In this document: positions 9,659-17,640 of the stretch, one piece after another
How the letters are laid out: each line of letters opens with the position of its first letter
How positions within the stretch are numbered: position 1 is the stretch's first letter
Assembly (NCBI GenBank): GCA_029560585.1
Contig: JAKQKQ010000064.1
Location: 16,250 to 80,249, forward strand
Reading direction: 5' to 3'
DNA length: 64,000 nucleotides
DNA from: Verrucomicrobiota bacterium
Lineage (GTDB): Bacteria; Verrucomicrobiota; Verrucomicrobiia; JADLBR01
Notes under the pieces: model-generated
What the model saw: the letters and a program-made list of their open reading frames with translations, nothing else
Database searches by the model: none
What the model was told of the DNA's origin: nothing
Translations under genes and position numbers: made by a program

Positions 9659-9664
9659 TGCGAG

Positions 9665-10447
9665 ATGACCATCATCGAGACCAGGCAGCTCGGGTACCAC
9701 ATAGGCGATCGCCGGATCCTGGATGGCATCTCCTTCGCTGTCCGGCAGGGCGAATACCTTGCCGTGGTGGGCCCGAACGGGGCCGGCAAAACAACGCTCG
9801 TCCGGTGCCTCGGCCGCATCCTGCGCGACTGGACAGGCGAAGTCCTCCTGTCGGGTCGGTCCCTCCGCCGATACCGCCAGCGACAACTCGGCGCGCTCCT
9901 CAGCTACGTGCCGCAGGCGACCTACCGACCGCTCCCATTCACCGTCGAAGAATTCGTGATGATGGGCCGGTATCCGCATCTCGCCGCATTCGGCCTCCCG
10001 CGCGCCAGCGACCGGGGCGCCGTCCAACTCGCCCTCGAGGCGACGGAGACCGGCCACCTGCGGCACAGGACCCTCGCGACGCTGAGCGGCGGCGAGCGCC
10101 AGATGGTGTTCCTGGCCGCCGCGCTCGCCCAGGCACCGCGCCTCCTGCTCCTTGACGAACCGTCAACCTTCCTCGACTACCGCCACCAGGCCCAGGTCAA
10201 CCGCATCCTGCGTCAGGTCAATTCGTCCTCCGGCACCGCCATCATCACCGTCCACCACGACGTCAACCACGCCATCGACTGCGCGCACCGCGTCCTGGCA
10301 CTCAAGGAAGGAAAGCTCTTCTTCTTGGGCGACACGGCCGACTTCCTAGAACCCGGGCGGGCCGAGGCCCTCTACGACATCGGATTCTGCCGCTCGGCGA
10401 ATACCCCGGGTGGGCGCGTGAGGCTGCTCCCGGAGGATCCGGCATGA
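9665..10447 (+). CDS. btuD: Cobamide ABC transporter ATP-binding protein
   Basis: This 260-residue ATPase has Walker A GPNGAGKTT, the Q-loop in VPQATYRPLPFTVEEFVMMG, the ABC signature LSGGERQ, Walker B LLLLDEPSTFLDYRHQ and the switch histidine in ITVHHDVNHAID. The pattern matches the FecE/BtuD/HmuV group of metal-chelate importers. The stop overlaps the ATG of the permease gene (ATGA). Position between the binding-protein and permease genes behind a B12 riboswitch makes cobamide import the clear role. Confidence 0.92.
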   Translation: MTIIETRQLGYHIGDRRILDGISFAVRQGEYLAVVGPNGAGKTTLVRCLGRILRDWTGEVLLSGRSLRRYRQRQLGALLSYVPQATYRPLPFTVEEFVMMGRYPHLAAFGLPRASDRGAVQLALEATETGHLRHRTLATLSGGERQMVFLAAALAQAPRLLLLDEPSTFLDYRHQAQVNRILRQVNSSSGTAIITVHHDVNHAIDCAHRVLALKEGKLFFLGDTADFLEPGRAEALYDIGFCRSANTPGGRVRLLPEDPA

Positions 10448-11442
10448 ACCGCAGGCTGCTGGTGCTGGTCTCCGTCGTGGCGTTCGCGGTCGCCGTGCTA
10501 CTGCTGGCCCCGTGCGTGGGCGCACAATGGATCCCAATCTCCGCATTCTTCGACAACGTCGCCAGCCCCGAGGCCCTGATTCTCCGGGAAATTCGCATGC
10601 CCAGGGTCGCGGTCGCTTTCCTCGCTGGCGCGGCTCTCTCGATCAGCGGCATGGCCTTCCAGGCCATGTTCCGCAATCCTCTGGCGACCCCCTTCACCCT
10701 CGGCGTCTCGGGTGGTGCCGCCCTCGGAACCGTGCTCTACCTGCGGTTTGCCGTGCCATTCATGTTTCTCGGCATTCCCGGCCAGTCCTGGTTCGGCTTT
10801 GCGGGTGCCGCGGCGGCGGCCGGGCTCGTGTATGCCCTGACCAGCCTGCGACGAGGTTTCTCCCTCCTCACCCTCTTGCTCGCCGGCGTCGCCGTGAACT
10901 TCTTCGTCTCAAGCATCATCCTCTTCATTCAGTACCTGAGCGGGTTCGCGCAATCCTTCCTGATCATCCGCAGCCTCATGGGCTCGGTTGATGCCGTTGG
11001 CCCTCGCACCGTCTTCCAGCTGCTGCCGGTGATCGTCGCAGGCGGGGCCGCGCTGGTGCCCCTGGCGCACCCCATGAATCTCTTGCTCACCGGCGATGAC
11101 ATCGCGATGAGCCGCGGCGTGGACGTGCCCGCCATCCGGCGCACGATATTCATCGCGGTCTCCCTCATGGTGGGCGGCGTCGTCTCCTTCTGCGGGCCCA
11201 TCGGTTTCGTCGGACTCATGGTCCCGCACATCTGCCGCCTGCTCATCGGCCCGGACCACCGCTGGCTCCTGCCGACCAGTTTCATTTTTGGCGGCGCGTT
11301 CTTGGCCGCCTGCGATGCGGTCACCCGATCGATCGTACCGCCCGCCGAGATCCCCGTCGGCATCATGACCGCCATGCTCGGCGGCCCCTTCTTCATATGG
11401 CTGCTGCTCCGAAGCGATCCCGTCTCACAGGAGAACCCATGA
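10444..11442 (+). CDS. btuC: Cobamide ABC transporter permease (FecCD family)
   Basis: This 332-residue polytopic membrane protein belongs to the FecCD/BtuC family, with about ten membrane segments. Recognisable parts are ILREIRMPRVAVAFLAGAALSISGMAFQAMFRNPLATPFTLGVSGGAALG near the start, GSVDAVGPRTVFQLLPV in the middle, and VSFCGPIGFVGLMVPHICRLLIG, which contains the coupling region that contacts the ATPase. The gene starts inside the btuD stop (ATGA) and its own stop overlaps the next start the same way. Order is btuF-btuD-btuC rather than the commoner F-C-D. Confidence 0.92.
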   Translation: MNRRLLVLVSVVAFAVAVLLLAPCVGAQWIPISAFFDNVASPEALILREIRMPRVAVAFLAGAALSISGMAFQAMFRNPLATPFTLGVSGGAALGTVLYLRFAVPFMFLGIPGQSWFGFAGAAAAAGLVYALTSLRRGFSLLTLLLAGVAVNFFVSSIILFIQYLSGFAQSFLIIRSLMGSVDAVGPRTVFQLLPVIVAGGAALVPLAHPMNLLLTGDDIAMSRGVDVPAIRRTIFIAVSLMVGGVVSFCGPIGFVGLMVPHICRLLIGPDHRWLLPTSFIFGGAFLAACDAVTRSIVPPAEIPVGIMTAMLGGPFFIWLLLRSDPVSQENP

Positions 11443-12266
11443 TCCCCCTCAAGGGCGCCTTCCCATTCCGTGTCGGAACCACGTCATATATCCGGCCCGC
11501 CGACATCCTTGAGAATGCCGAGTTCCTGAAGGACACCGTCGATGATATCGAGTTGGTCCTTTTCGAGTCCGACGAGATCTCGAACCTCCCGGATGCCGAT
11601 ACAGTCCGGCGGCTTGCCGCCATCGCGCGGGAGCAGGCACTGACGTACACGGTTCACCTCCCCCTCGATATCGATCCGGCCTCCCAGGATCCCGGCATCC
11701 GATCCCAATCCATCGCAAAGTGCCTCCGCATCATAGAGCTGGTGCTGCCGCTCAACCCGTTTGCCTACATCCTCCACCTCTACGCCCCGGGTGCCTCCCT
11801 TTTCTCGGAATCCGATCGTCGCTCTTGGCGCGCCCACGCAGGTGATTCGGTTTCGGCCCTGGTCCGCGAGTCCGCCGTGTCACCCCACCTCTTCGCGGTC
11901 GAGACTCTGGACTTCGAATTCACATTGGCCGAACCCGTTGTCAACGATCATGGGTTGTCGATCTGCCTGGATGTTGGTCACCTGTGGCGCTGCGGGTTCC
12001 CGGTGGATGACCACCTGCAACGCTATCTCGGGCGCACGCGCGTCATGCACCTGCACGGTGTCCGGGACGGCAAGGATCACCTCGACCTGTCCGTCCTCGA
12101 TCCCACCGCCCTGGCTGCCGTCACGACGGCGCTCGCCGCAGACTGCACAACGCCACGGGTCCTCACGATCGAGGTATTCAGCGAACCCGACCTGGATCTC
12201 AGCCTTCGTGCGCTGGCGGCTGTCCGCGACGGCGCGCTTGCCGCAAGACCGGGAGAGGCATCATGA
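11439..12266 (+). CDS. cbiR: Cobamide-remodelling phosphodiesterase-like protein (CbiR)
   Basis: The protein has 275 residues from the ATG at 11439, chosen because it overlaps the btuC stop (ATGA) and has AGGAG five bases upstream. It is a TIM-barrel of the AP-endonuclease-2 type. The N-terminus (FPFRVGTTSYIRPADILENA, then DDIELVLFESDEISNLPD) matches my memory of CbiR, first described in Akkermansia muciniphila, which cleaves the nucleotide loop of cobamides to give cobinamide phosphate. Probable metal ligands sit in FAVETLDFEF, ICLDVGHLWRCG, RVMHLHGVRDGKDHLDL and LTIEVFSEPD. Its neighbours CobU, CobT and CobS could rebuild the loop with a different base. A generic sugar isomerase is the alternative, but position in the operon argues against it. 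Confidence 0.78.
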   Translation: MIPLKGAFPFRVGTTSYIRPADILENAEFLKDTVDDIELVLFESDEISNLPDADTVRRLAAIAREQALTYTVHLPLDIDPASQDPGIRSQSIAKCLRIIELVLPLNPFAYILHLYAPGASLFSESDRRSWRAHAGDSVSALVRESAVSPHLFAVETLDFEFTLAEPVVNDHGLSICLDVGHLWRCGFPVDDHLQRYLGRTRVMHLHGVRDGKDHLDLSVLDPTALAAVTTALAADCTTPRVLTIEVFSEPDLDLSLRALAAVRDGALAARPGEAS

Positions 12267-12805
12267 GCGACGGCCCGACGATCACCCTGATCACCGGCGG
12301 ATGCCGCAGCGGCAAGAGTCGCCGCGCGCTCGAGATCGCCTCGTCCCACCCCAACCGGTTTTTCATTGCGACGGCCCAGCCCTGCGACGATGAAATGCGC
12401 GCGCGGATCGCGCTCCACCGCAGCGAGCGGGGCCCGGCTTTCGAGACCATCGAGGCACCGCTCGACCTCGCGAGCGCCCTGGCGACCATCCGCGACCCCG
12501 GCGCAGTCGCCGTCATCGATTGCCTCACGATCTGGCTCGGCAATCTCCTCCACCACGGCCGTTTGACCAAGAACTCATGCGCGGAGATCGATGACCTGCT
12601 GGAAGCCCTGCGGCGTCCCCCCTGCCATGTGGTGCTGGTCACGAACGAGGTCGGCCTCGGCATCGTGCCCGAGTCCGCCCTCGGCCGCTCATTCCGAGAC
12701 CGCGCCGGATGGCTCAACCAGAACGTCGCCGGACTCGCCCACCATGTGATCCTCATGGTCGCGGGCCTTCCGATCACCATCAAAGACGAGCGGCACGCCC
12801 CATGA
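12263..12805 (+). CDS. cobU: Adenosylcobinamide kinase / cobinamide-phosphate guanylyltransferase
   Basis: This 180-residue protein has the CobU/CobP P-loop at its N-terminus (ITGGCRSGKSRRALEIA; most family members have GGARSGKS), then FIATAQPCDDEMRARIALHRSER, which carries the guanylylated-histidine region, VAVIDCLTIWLGNLL, and VLVTNEVGLGIVPES. It converts cobinamide (kinase step) or cobinamide phosphate (guanylyl transfer) into GDP-cobinamide. After CbiR, only the second activity is needed. The start overlaps the cbiR stop and the stop overlaps the cobT start, both as ATGA. Confidence 0.93.
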   Translation: MSDGPTITLITGGCRSGKSRRALEIASSHPNRFFIATAQPCDDEMRARIALHRSERGPAFETIEAPLDLASALATIRDPGAVAVIDCLTIWLGNLLHHGRLTKNSCAEIDDLLEALRRPPCHVVLVTNEVGLGIVPESALGRSFRDRAGWLNQNVAGLAHHVILMVAGLPITIKDERHAP

Positions 12806-13872
12806 ACGAAACACTGCGCCAGATCATAGACTCGATTCAGCCCTTGCCCGATGCACCACCGGAAACGGTCCTCACGCATCTTGACGACCTCACCAAGCCC
12901 CCCGGAAGCCTGGGCCGACTGGAAGAATTCGCCGCGCGCTTCTGCCTCATCCGCGGCACCGATGCGCCCGAGATGCCCAAAAAGGCGATATTCACATTCG
13001 CCGCAGACCACGGCGTGACGGAGGCGGGCGTCAGCGCCTACCCGAAGGAGGTCACCCGCCAGATGGTGCTCAACATGGCGTCGGGAGGCGCCGCCATCAA
13101 CGTCCTGGCCCGCCACGCCGACGCCGAGTGCCGGGTCGTGGACGTGGGAGTCGATGCCGACTTCGGCCCCGTGCCCGGTGTCGTGCACCGCAAGGTCCGA
13201 CGGGGAACCGCCAACCTCGCCATCGGCCCCGCAATGTCGCCGACCGAAGCAGAGGCGGCCATCGGGGTCGGCGCTTCGCTCGCCCTAGAGGCAGCGAACG
13301 ACGGCTTCTCACTGCTCGGCACGGGCGAGATGGGCATCGGCAACACCACGCCTTCCGCCGCGCTATTCGCCGCCTTGCTGCCCGCCGATCCCGAGCGGGT
13401 CACGGGCCGCGGCACCGGCATTGACGACGGGCGGCTGCGCGCAAAAATTGACGTCATCCGCCTCGGTCTCAATAATAATCGGAACCGCCTTGGCGATCCG
13501 CTGCTCGCGCTCGCGGCGGTCGGGGGCCTGGAGATCGCCGCCATATGCGGTCTCATCCTCGCCGCTGCGTCGCGCCGTATCCCGGTGATCGTCGATGGCT
13601 TTATCTCCTCGGCGGCAGCCCTCGTGGCGTTTCGCCTTCAGCCGAACGCCCGCGCCTACCTCTTCTTCAGCCACCTCTCCCATGAGGCGGGCCATCGAAT
13701 CTTCCTCGATGCCATCGGCGCACGGCCCATGCTGGATCTCGACCTCCGGCTCGGCGAAGGAACGGGGGCCGCACTCGCCATGACCCTGATCGATGCGGGC
13801 ATCCGAATCTATCGCGAGATGAACACGTTCTCCGGTGCCGGCGTCAGCCGCACCCGCGCGGCAACCCCATGA
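12802..13872 (+). CDS. cobT: Nicotinate-nucleotide:dimethylbenzimidazole phosphoribosyltransferase
   Basis: The protein has 356 residues from the ATG at 12802, which overlaps the cobU stop. An open frame extends further left but has no support. Family landmarks are LTKPPGSLGRLEEFAARF, FTFAADHGVTEAGVSAYP, MASGGAAINVLARHA, GTGEMGIGNTTPSAAL, VDGFISSAAALVAFRL and LRLGEGTGAALAM; the last holds the catalytic glutamate. It activates the lower-ligand base as the alpha-ribazole phosphate used by CobS. Together with cbiR this would let the cell replace the lower ligand of imported cobamides. Length is normal for CobT. Confidence 0.95.
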   Translation: MNETLRQIIDSIQPLPDAPPETVLTHLDDLTKPPGSLGRLEEFAARFCLIRGTDAPEMPKKAIFTFAADHGVTEAGVSAYPKEVTRQMVLNMASGGAAINVLARHADAECRVVDVGVDADFGPVPGVVHRKVRRGTANLAIGPAMSPTEAEAAIGVGASLALEAANDGFSLLGTGEMGIGNTTPSAALFAALLPADPERVTGRGTGIDDGRLRAKIDVIRLGLNNNRNRLGDPLLALAAVGGLEIAAICGLILAAASRRIPVIVDGFISSAAALVAFRLQPNARAYLFFSHLSHEAGHRIFLDAIGARPMLDLDLRLGEGTGAALAMTLIDAGIRIYREMNTFSGAGVSRTRAATP

Positions 13873-14612
13873 GAGGCCTGCTTTCAGCCATACGGATCCT
13901 GACGGCCGTCCCGATCCCCGGACGGGATGCCGGATTCTCCGCGGCCGCCCTGCCCTGGTTCCCGGTTGTCGGCGCCGCGCTGGGCGCGACGTGCTGGGCC
14001 CTGGCCGTGGCTGTCGGCCCCCGTTGGCCCGAAGGCGCGGCGATCCTATCGGTCGTCCTCGGGGTCATCCTGACGGGCGGCCTCCACCTCGATGGCTTGG
14101 CCGACACTGCCGACGGCCTCGGTGGCGGCCGCGACAGGGAGAGGGCCCTCGCGATCATGAAGGACTCACGGACGGGAGCCTTCGGCGCCATCGCCATCAC
14201 CCTGGCCCTCATCGCAAGGACCCTGGCAACCACGCGCCTGATCGTGTCGGGCGCCGCCGTCTGGCTAATCGCCTCGTCCGCCATCGGGCGTCTCATGCAG
14301 ATCGACCTCATGGTGCGCCTCCCGTCTGCGAGACCGGACGGCACGGCCGCCGCGCTCGTAAACGGTGCCCGCTGGAGCCACTGGACCCTCGGCCTGATGT
14401 CCTGCGCCATCATCGCCCTGCCCCTGTGCGGGGCACCGGGCGCGGCCGCCCTCACCGGTGCCTTTTGTCTCAACTCTGCCATGGGTTCCTGGTTCAAGCG
14501 CCGCATCGGCGGTGTCACCGGAGACCTGCTCGGTGCCGCCAGCGAGATCTCCGAGACGTGCATGCTCCTCTGCGCGGCGTTCCTGGCCGAAAAGGTGGGA
14601 CCACACCCATGA
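13869..14612 (+). CDS. cobS: Cobalamin synthase (adenosylcobinamide-GDP ribazoletransferase)
   Basis: This 247-residue integral membrane protein has about six hydrophobic segments. It carries the CobS hallmarks: FLSAIRILT-type start (here LLSAIRILTAVPIP), LPWFPVVGAALG, GGLHLDGLADTADGLGGG with the acidic metal-binding motif, and MKDSRTGAFGAIA. It joins GDP-cobinamide to alpha-ribazole phosphate in the inner membrane, the last step of loop assembly. The gene is in the overlapping series (ATGA at both ends). No cobC phosphatase or cbiB is seen in the window. Confidence 0.94.
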   Translation: MRGLLSAIRILTAVPIPGRDAGFSAAALPWFPVVGAALGATCWALAVAVGPRWPEGAAILSVVLGVILTGGLHLDGLADTADGLGGGRDRERALAIMKDSRTGAFGAIAITLALIARTLATTRLIVSGAAVWLIASSAIGRLMQIDLMVRLPSARPDGTAAALVNGARWSHWTLGLMSCAIIALPLCGAPGAAALTGAFCLNSAMGSWFKRRIGGVTGDLLGAASEISETCMLLCAAFLAEKVGPHP

Positions 14613-15382
14613 TCTTCGACAACAAGATCGAAGGGCTCCTCTCCGCCATCGCCGTGGGCGTCGCGAGCGGCGCCATCGGTTCCATCCTCACCCTGACCGA
14701 TTACCACCCCCCCGTGGTCTGTTTTCAAATCGGCGACATCGGGATCGACCCTGGGCCCGGACTGGACACTCTCCCCACCCCTCCCCCCAAGCCGCCCAAT
14801 CCCATCGGCTCCCGCATCACCCAGTGCATCCCCGCCCCGACGATAACCATCCGCATCGCCCCACCCCCCTCCCTAAAAGTCATCTCTATCGCATCGAATC
14901 CCGACCTCGAGGCCAGCATTGCGCTCTCCCCTTGCCCCAAAAGCAATCCACCCCAAGTCCCGCCACCCACAACCAACAGCACCAACCTCGCCGAAAATCA
15001 GCCCACCACCGCCCCAATTCACGACCCCACCACCACCGCAATGGCCACCCCGTCCGAACGCGCCGGTTCCCCTTCGGGTGCCTCCCAAAACCATGGCGGT
15101 TCCCTTGGCGGTATCCGCGGCGCACAGCCCCTGGCCTCTATCTTCCCCACCTACCCCGAAATCTCTCGCCACAAGGGCGAAGAAGGTACTGTCGAACTCG
15201 CCTTCGTCGTCCTCCCCTCCGGTAAAACCGCCAACATCGTCCTCGCCCGCTCCAGCGGTTTCCCCCTCCTCGACGATGCCGCCATCCAAGCCGTTCGTCG
15301 CGCACGCTTCAAACCCGCCATCCAAAACGGTGTTCCAGTTAATTCTAAGTTATTGCAGCCGTTTGACTTCCGACTGAGATAG
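14609..15382 (+). CDS. TonB-like energy transducer closing the B12 operon
   Basis: The protein has 257 residues from the ATG overlapping the cobS stop. Layout: one N-terminal hydrophobic segment (LSAIAVGVASGAIGSIL), a Pro-rich periplasm-spanning region (PTPPPKPPNP and later Pro/Thr/Asn-rich stretches) and a C-terminal TonB domain (YPEISRHKGEEGTVELAF, VLARSSGFPLLDDAAIQ, AVRRARFKPAIQNG). Such proteins couple the ExbB/ExbD motor to an outer-membrane receptor; neither exbB nor exbD is in the window. Its place in the riboswitch operon implies that it serves BtuB specifically. The central part is of lower complexity than typical TonB and lacks a classical Lys-Pro repeat. Confidence 0.85.
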   Translation: MIFDNKIEGLLSAIAVGVASGAIGSILTLTDYHPPVVCFQIGDIGIDPGPGLDTLPTPPPKPPNPIGSRITQCIPAPTITIRIAPPPSLKVISIASNPDLEASIALSPCPKSNPPQVPPPTTNSTNLAENQPTTAPIHDPTTTAMATPSERAGSPSGASQNHGGSLGGIRGAQPLASIFPTYPEISRHKGEEGTVELAFVVLPSGKTANIVLARSSGFPLLDDAAIQAVRRARFKPAIQNGVPVNSKLLQPFDFRLR

Positions 15383-15620
15383 CCGCCCCTGCCCCAGAGG
15401 CTCCCCCCTCCCCCAAAACCAGCCATCACGTTGCTATTGGAAAATCTCAACCATACCAGTAAATTTTCTCATAAATTTAATGAATCTCGATGTTTGGGGT
15501 TGCAAGAACCGGGGAATCGATGTAACAGTTCAGCAGTTCTTTGATGGCTTGCTTTGCTTGTGTATAGGAAACGTTCCATGCGATGCATGCCAAGAAACAG
15601 TTTTTGATGATTTGCAGGCG
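15383..15620. other. Intergenic region, lower GC, no gene found
   Basis: This stretch after tonB is markedly more AT-rich than its surroundings between about 15425 and 15610. An open frame could start at 15480 but its composition is not protein-like. TATAGG at 15565-15570 could be a -10 box for the structured RNA candidate that follows. Nothing else is recognised. Confidence 0.4.
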
Positions 15621-15715
15621 CGGTCAGCACCTCCTACTCTCGTTCTTTCCCCCCCTATCCCAAAACCCGGAGTAGGAGTTCCTGATCCCAAGCACACGCT
15701 GGCCGCCCTGCATGG
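15621..15715 (+). ncRNA. Candidate structured RNA or leader ahead of gatCAB
   Basis: A 9-bp perfect stem forms between 15631-15639 (CTCCTACTC) and 15670-15678 (GAGTAGGAG). It is extended outward by GGTCAG (15622-15627) against CTGATCC (15681-15687) with a bulge and an internal loop. The enclosed loop is C-rich. A strong terminator follows directly. No known RNA family was recognised; the motifs for SRP RNA, RNase P RNA and tmRNA are absent. It may be a small RNA or a terminated leader of the downstream operon. Confidence 0.35.
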
Positions 15716-15743
15716 GCGGCCGCTTCGGCGGCCGCTTTTTTTT
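15716..15743 (+). terminator. Rho-independent terminator
   Basis: A perfect stem GCGGCCGC (15716-15723), loop TTCG and GCGGCCGC (15728-15735) is followed directly by eight T residues. It lies 333 bases after tonB and 148 bases before gatC. It could end the B12 operon, a small RNA in the gap, or attenuate gatCAB. Confidence 0.85.
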
Positions 15744-15891
15744 GTGCCTATGGCTCTTGCTGCGTTGGATCGGGACATGCGCGGCGAGGAGGGTGCCCCT
15801 GTCGCAGGAGTGGCGCCGCGCTGGGGACGGTGATTGGCAAGCCTTCGGCTATTGCCATGCCGGGGGTCCTCCTCTAATCGGTAGATTCACG

Positions 15892-16179
15892 ATGGGAACG
15901 GTCAATATCGACGTGGCGTACGTGGCCCACCTCGCGCGCCTGAAGGTGACCCAGGAGGAAGTGGAGGCATTCGGCGGCCAACTGGACGGCGTGTTGCGCC
16001 ACATCGAAGCCCTGACGCGGTTGGATCTTGCGGGCATAGAGCCGACGGCGCACGCCGCGCCCATCCACAATGTCTTCCGGGCCGACCAACCGCGCCCAAG
16101 CATCCCGCCGTCTGAGGCGCTTTCCAACGCCCCCCTTGCGGCCAACGACCTGTTCATCACACCAAAGATCGTCGAATGA
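15892..16179 (+). CDS. gatC: Aspartyl/glutamyl-tRNA(Asn/Gln) amidotransferase subunit C
   Basis: The 95-residue protein starts at the ATG at 15892 (MGTVNIDVAYVAHLARLKV). GatC family features are VAHLARLKVTQEEVEAF, HIEALTRLDLAGIEPTAHA and the late FRADQPRP and FITPKIVE. It wraps around the GatA-GatB interface of the amidotransferase that converts misacylated Glu-tRNA(Gln) or Asp-tRNA(Asn). Stop and gatA start overlap as ATGA. The frame is open further upstream, but that sequence is not GatC-like. Confidence 0.94.
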   Translation: MGTVNIDVAYVAHLARLKVTQEEVEAFGGQLDGVLRHIEALTRLDLAGIEPTAHAAPIHNVFRADQPRPSIPPSEALSNAPLAANDLFITPKIVE

Positions 16180-17624
16180 ACTTGGCCCTTGAACCGATCT
16201 CCACATTGCGGGCGCGGTTGCGCGGCCGGGAGATCTGTCCGCGCGACATCCTCGCAGCGATCCGAGAGCGGGTCGAGGAGCTGAATCTGGCATTGAACGC
16301 GTATGTCCACCACGATTGGGATGCGGCCATGGCGGAAGCCGATCGGGCCGACCTCTCGCTGCCTCTGGGCGGCATCCCGGTGGCGATAAAGGACGTGATC
16401 TCGGTCCGGGGCCAACCCTGCACATGCGGTTCCCGGATTCTCCAGGGTCATGTGGCCCTATACGATGCCACCGTCATCGGGAACCTCCGCCGCTCGGGTG
16501 CCATCCCGGTCGGCAGATTGAACATGGACGAGTTCGCGATGGGCTCGTCGAACGAGAACTCATTTTACGGCCCCTGCCGAAATCCCTGGGACACGTCCCG
16601 AGCACCCGGGGGCAGCAGTGGCGGCAGCGCGGCGGCGGTGGCGGCCGGGCTTGCCGTCGCCGCCCTCGGCAGCGACACGGGCGGCTCCATTCGCCAACCG
16701 GCGGCCTTCTGCGGTTGCGTCGGCCTGAAGCCGACCTACGGGCGCGTCTCGCGATATGGCCTCGTGGCCTTCGCGTCCTCGCTCGATCAGATCGGTCCGC
16801 TGACCCGCACCGTCGAGGATGCGGCCATCGTCCTCGGCGCGATCTCGGGGCACGACCCGGCCGACTGTACCTCGGTGGACACGGGCGTTCCCGATTTCGC
16901 CGCTTCGCTGGGCGGGGGCGTCAGGGGGCTGCGCTTCGGGGTGCCCAAGGAGTACTTTATCCCGGGGATGGATCCAGCGGTCGAACGGGCCGTTCGCGCG
17001 GCGATCGACCACCTCGCCCACGAAGGCGCCGAGATCGTCGAGATCTCCCTACCTCACACCGAGCATGCGATCGCCTCCTACTATATCATCGCGCCCGCCG
17101 AGGCCTCCTCGAACCTCGCGCGATTCGATGGGGTCCGATACGGCCACCGCGCCAAGGATGCGACCGATGTCATCGACTGCTATGCCAAGACCCGGCAGCA
17201 GGGCTTCGGCAAGGAGGTCAAACGCAGGATCCTGCTCGGCACCTACGTTTTGAGTTCCGGCTACTACGACGCCTACTACCTCAGGGCGCAGAAGGTCCGC
17301 ACCCTGATGCGGCGCGACTTTGAACGGGCCTTCGAGACGTGCGACGCGATCCTGACCCCGACCGCGCCCTCTCCCGCATTCAAGCTGGGCGAAAAGCTGG
17401 ATGACCCCATCAGCATGTACCTGGGCGACGTGTTCACGATCGCGGTGAACATGGCCGGCATCTGCGGCATCTCGCTGCCCTGCGGTTTCACCGGGGGAGC
17501 GGGCGCGCGATTGCCCATCGGCCTCCAGATCATCGGCAAACCATTCGACGAGGCAACCATCCTTCGCGTCGCCCACCACTACGAACAGACCACGCCATGG
17601 CACCGCGAAAGACCCCCGCTTTGA
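16176..17624 (+). CDS. gatA: Aspartyl/glutamyl-tRNA amidotransferase subunit A
   Basis: This 482-residue amidase-signature enzyme has the Lys-cisSer-Ser triad: Lys in VAIKDVISVRG, and both serines in GGSSGGSAAAVAAGLAVAALGSDTGGS. Family text continues with RQPAAFCGCVGLKPTYGRVSRYGL and FASSLDQIGPLTR. It releases ammonia from glutamine and channels it to GatB. It starts inside the gatC stop and ends 16 bases before gatB, the classic gatCAB order. Confidence 0.97.
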   Translation: MNLALEPISTLRARLRGREICPRDILAAIRERVEELNLALNAYVHHDWDAAMAEADRADLSLPLGGIPVAIKDVISVRGQPCTCGSRILQGHVALYDATVIGNLRRSGAIPVGRLNMDEFAMGSSNENSFYGPCRNPWDTSRAPGGSSGGSAAAVAAGLAVAALGSDTGGSIRQPAAFCGCVGLKPTYGRVSRYGLVAFASSLDQIGPLTRTVEDAAIVLGAISGHDPADCTSVDTGVPDFAASLGGGVRGLRFGVPKEYFIPGMDPAVERAVRAAIDHLAHEGAEIVEISLPHTEHAIASYYIIAPAEASSNLARFDGVRYGHRAKDATDVIDCYAKTRQQGFGKEVKRRILLGTYVLSSGYYDAYYLRAQKVRTLMRRDFERAFETCDAILTPTAPSPAFKLGEKLDDPISMYLGDVFTIAVNMAGICGISLPCGFTGGAGARLPIGLQIIGKPFDEATILRVAHHYEQTTPWHRERPPL

Positions 17625-17640
17625 TCGGGCGCCCGAATCG

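Noticed and set aside
13835..14608. Upstream extension of the tonB frame through cobS
   Set aside because: The extension is an Arg/Pro-rich shadow of cobS in another frame; the ATG at 14609 overlaps the cobS stop and starts a proper membrane segment.
15480..15833. 117-codon frame in the gap before gatC
   Set aside because: It crosses the terminator hairpin and a T-tract, has no recognisable ribosome site, and the product lacks any pattern.
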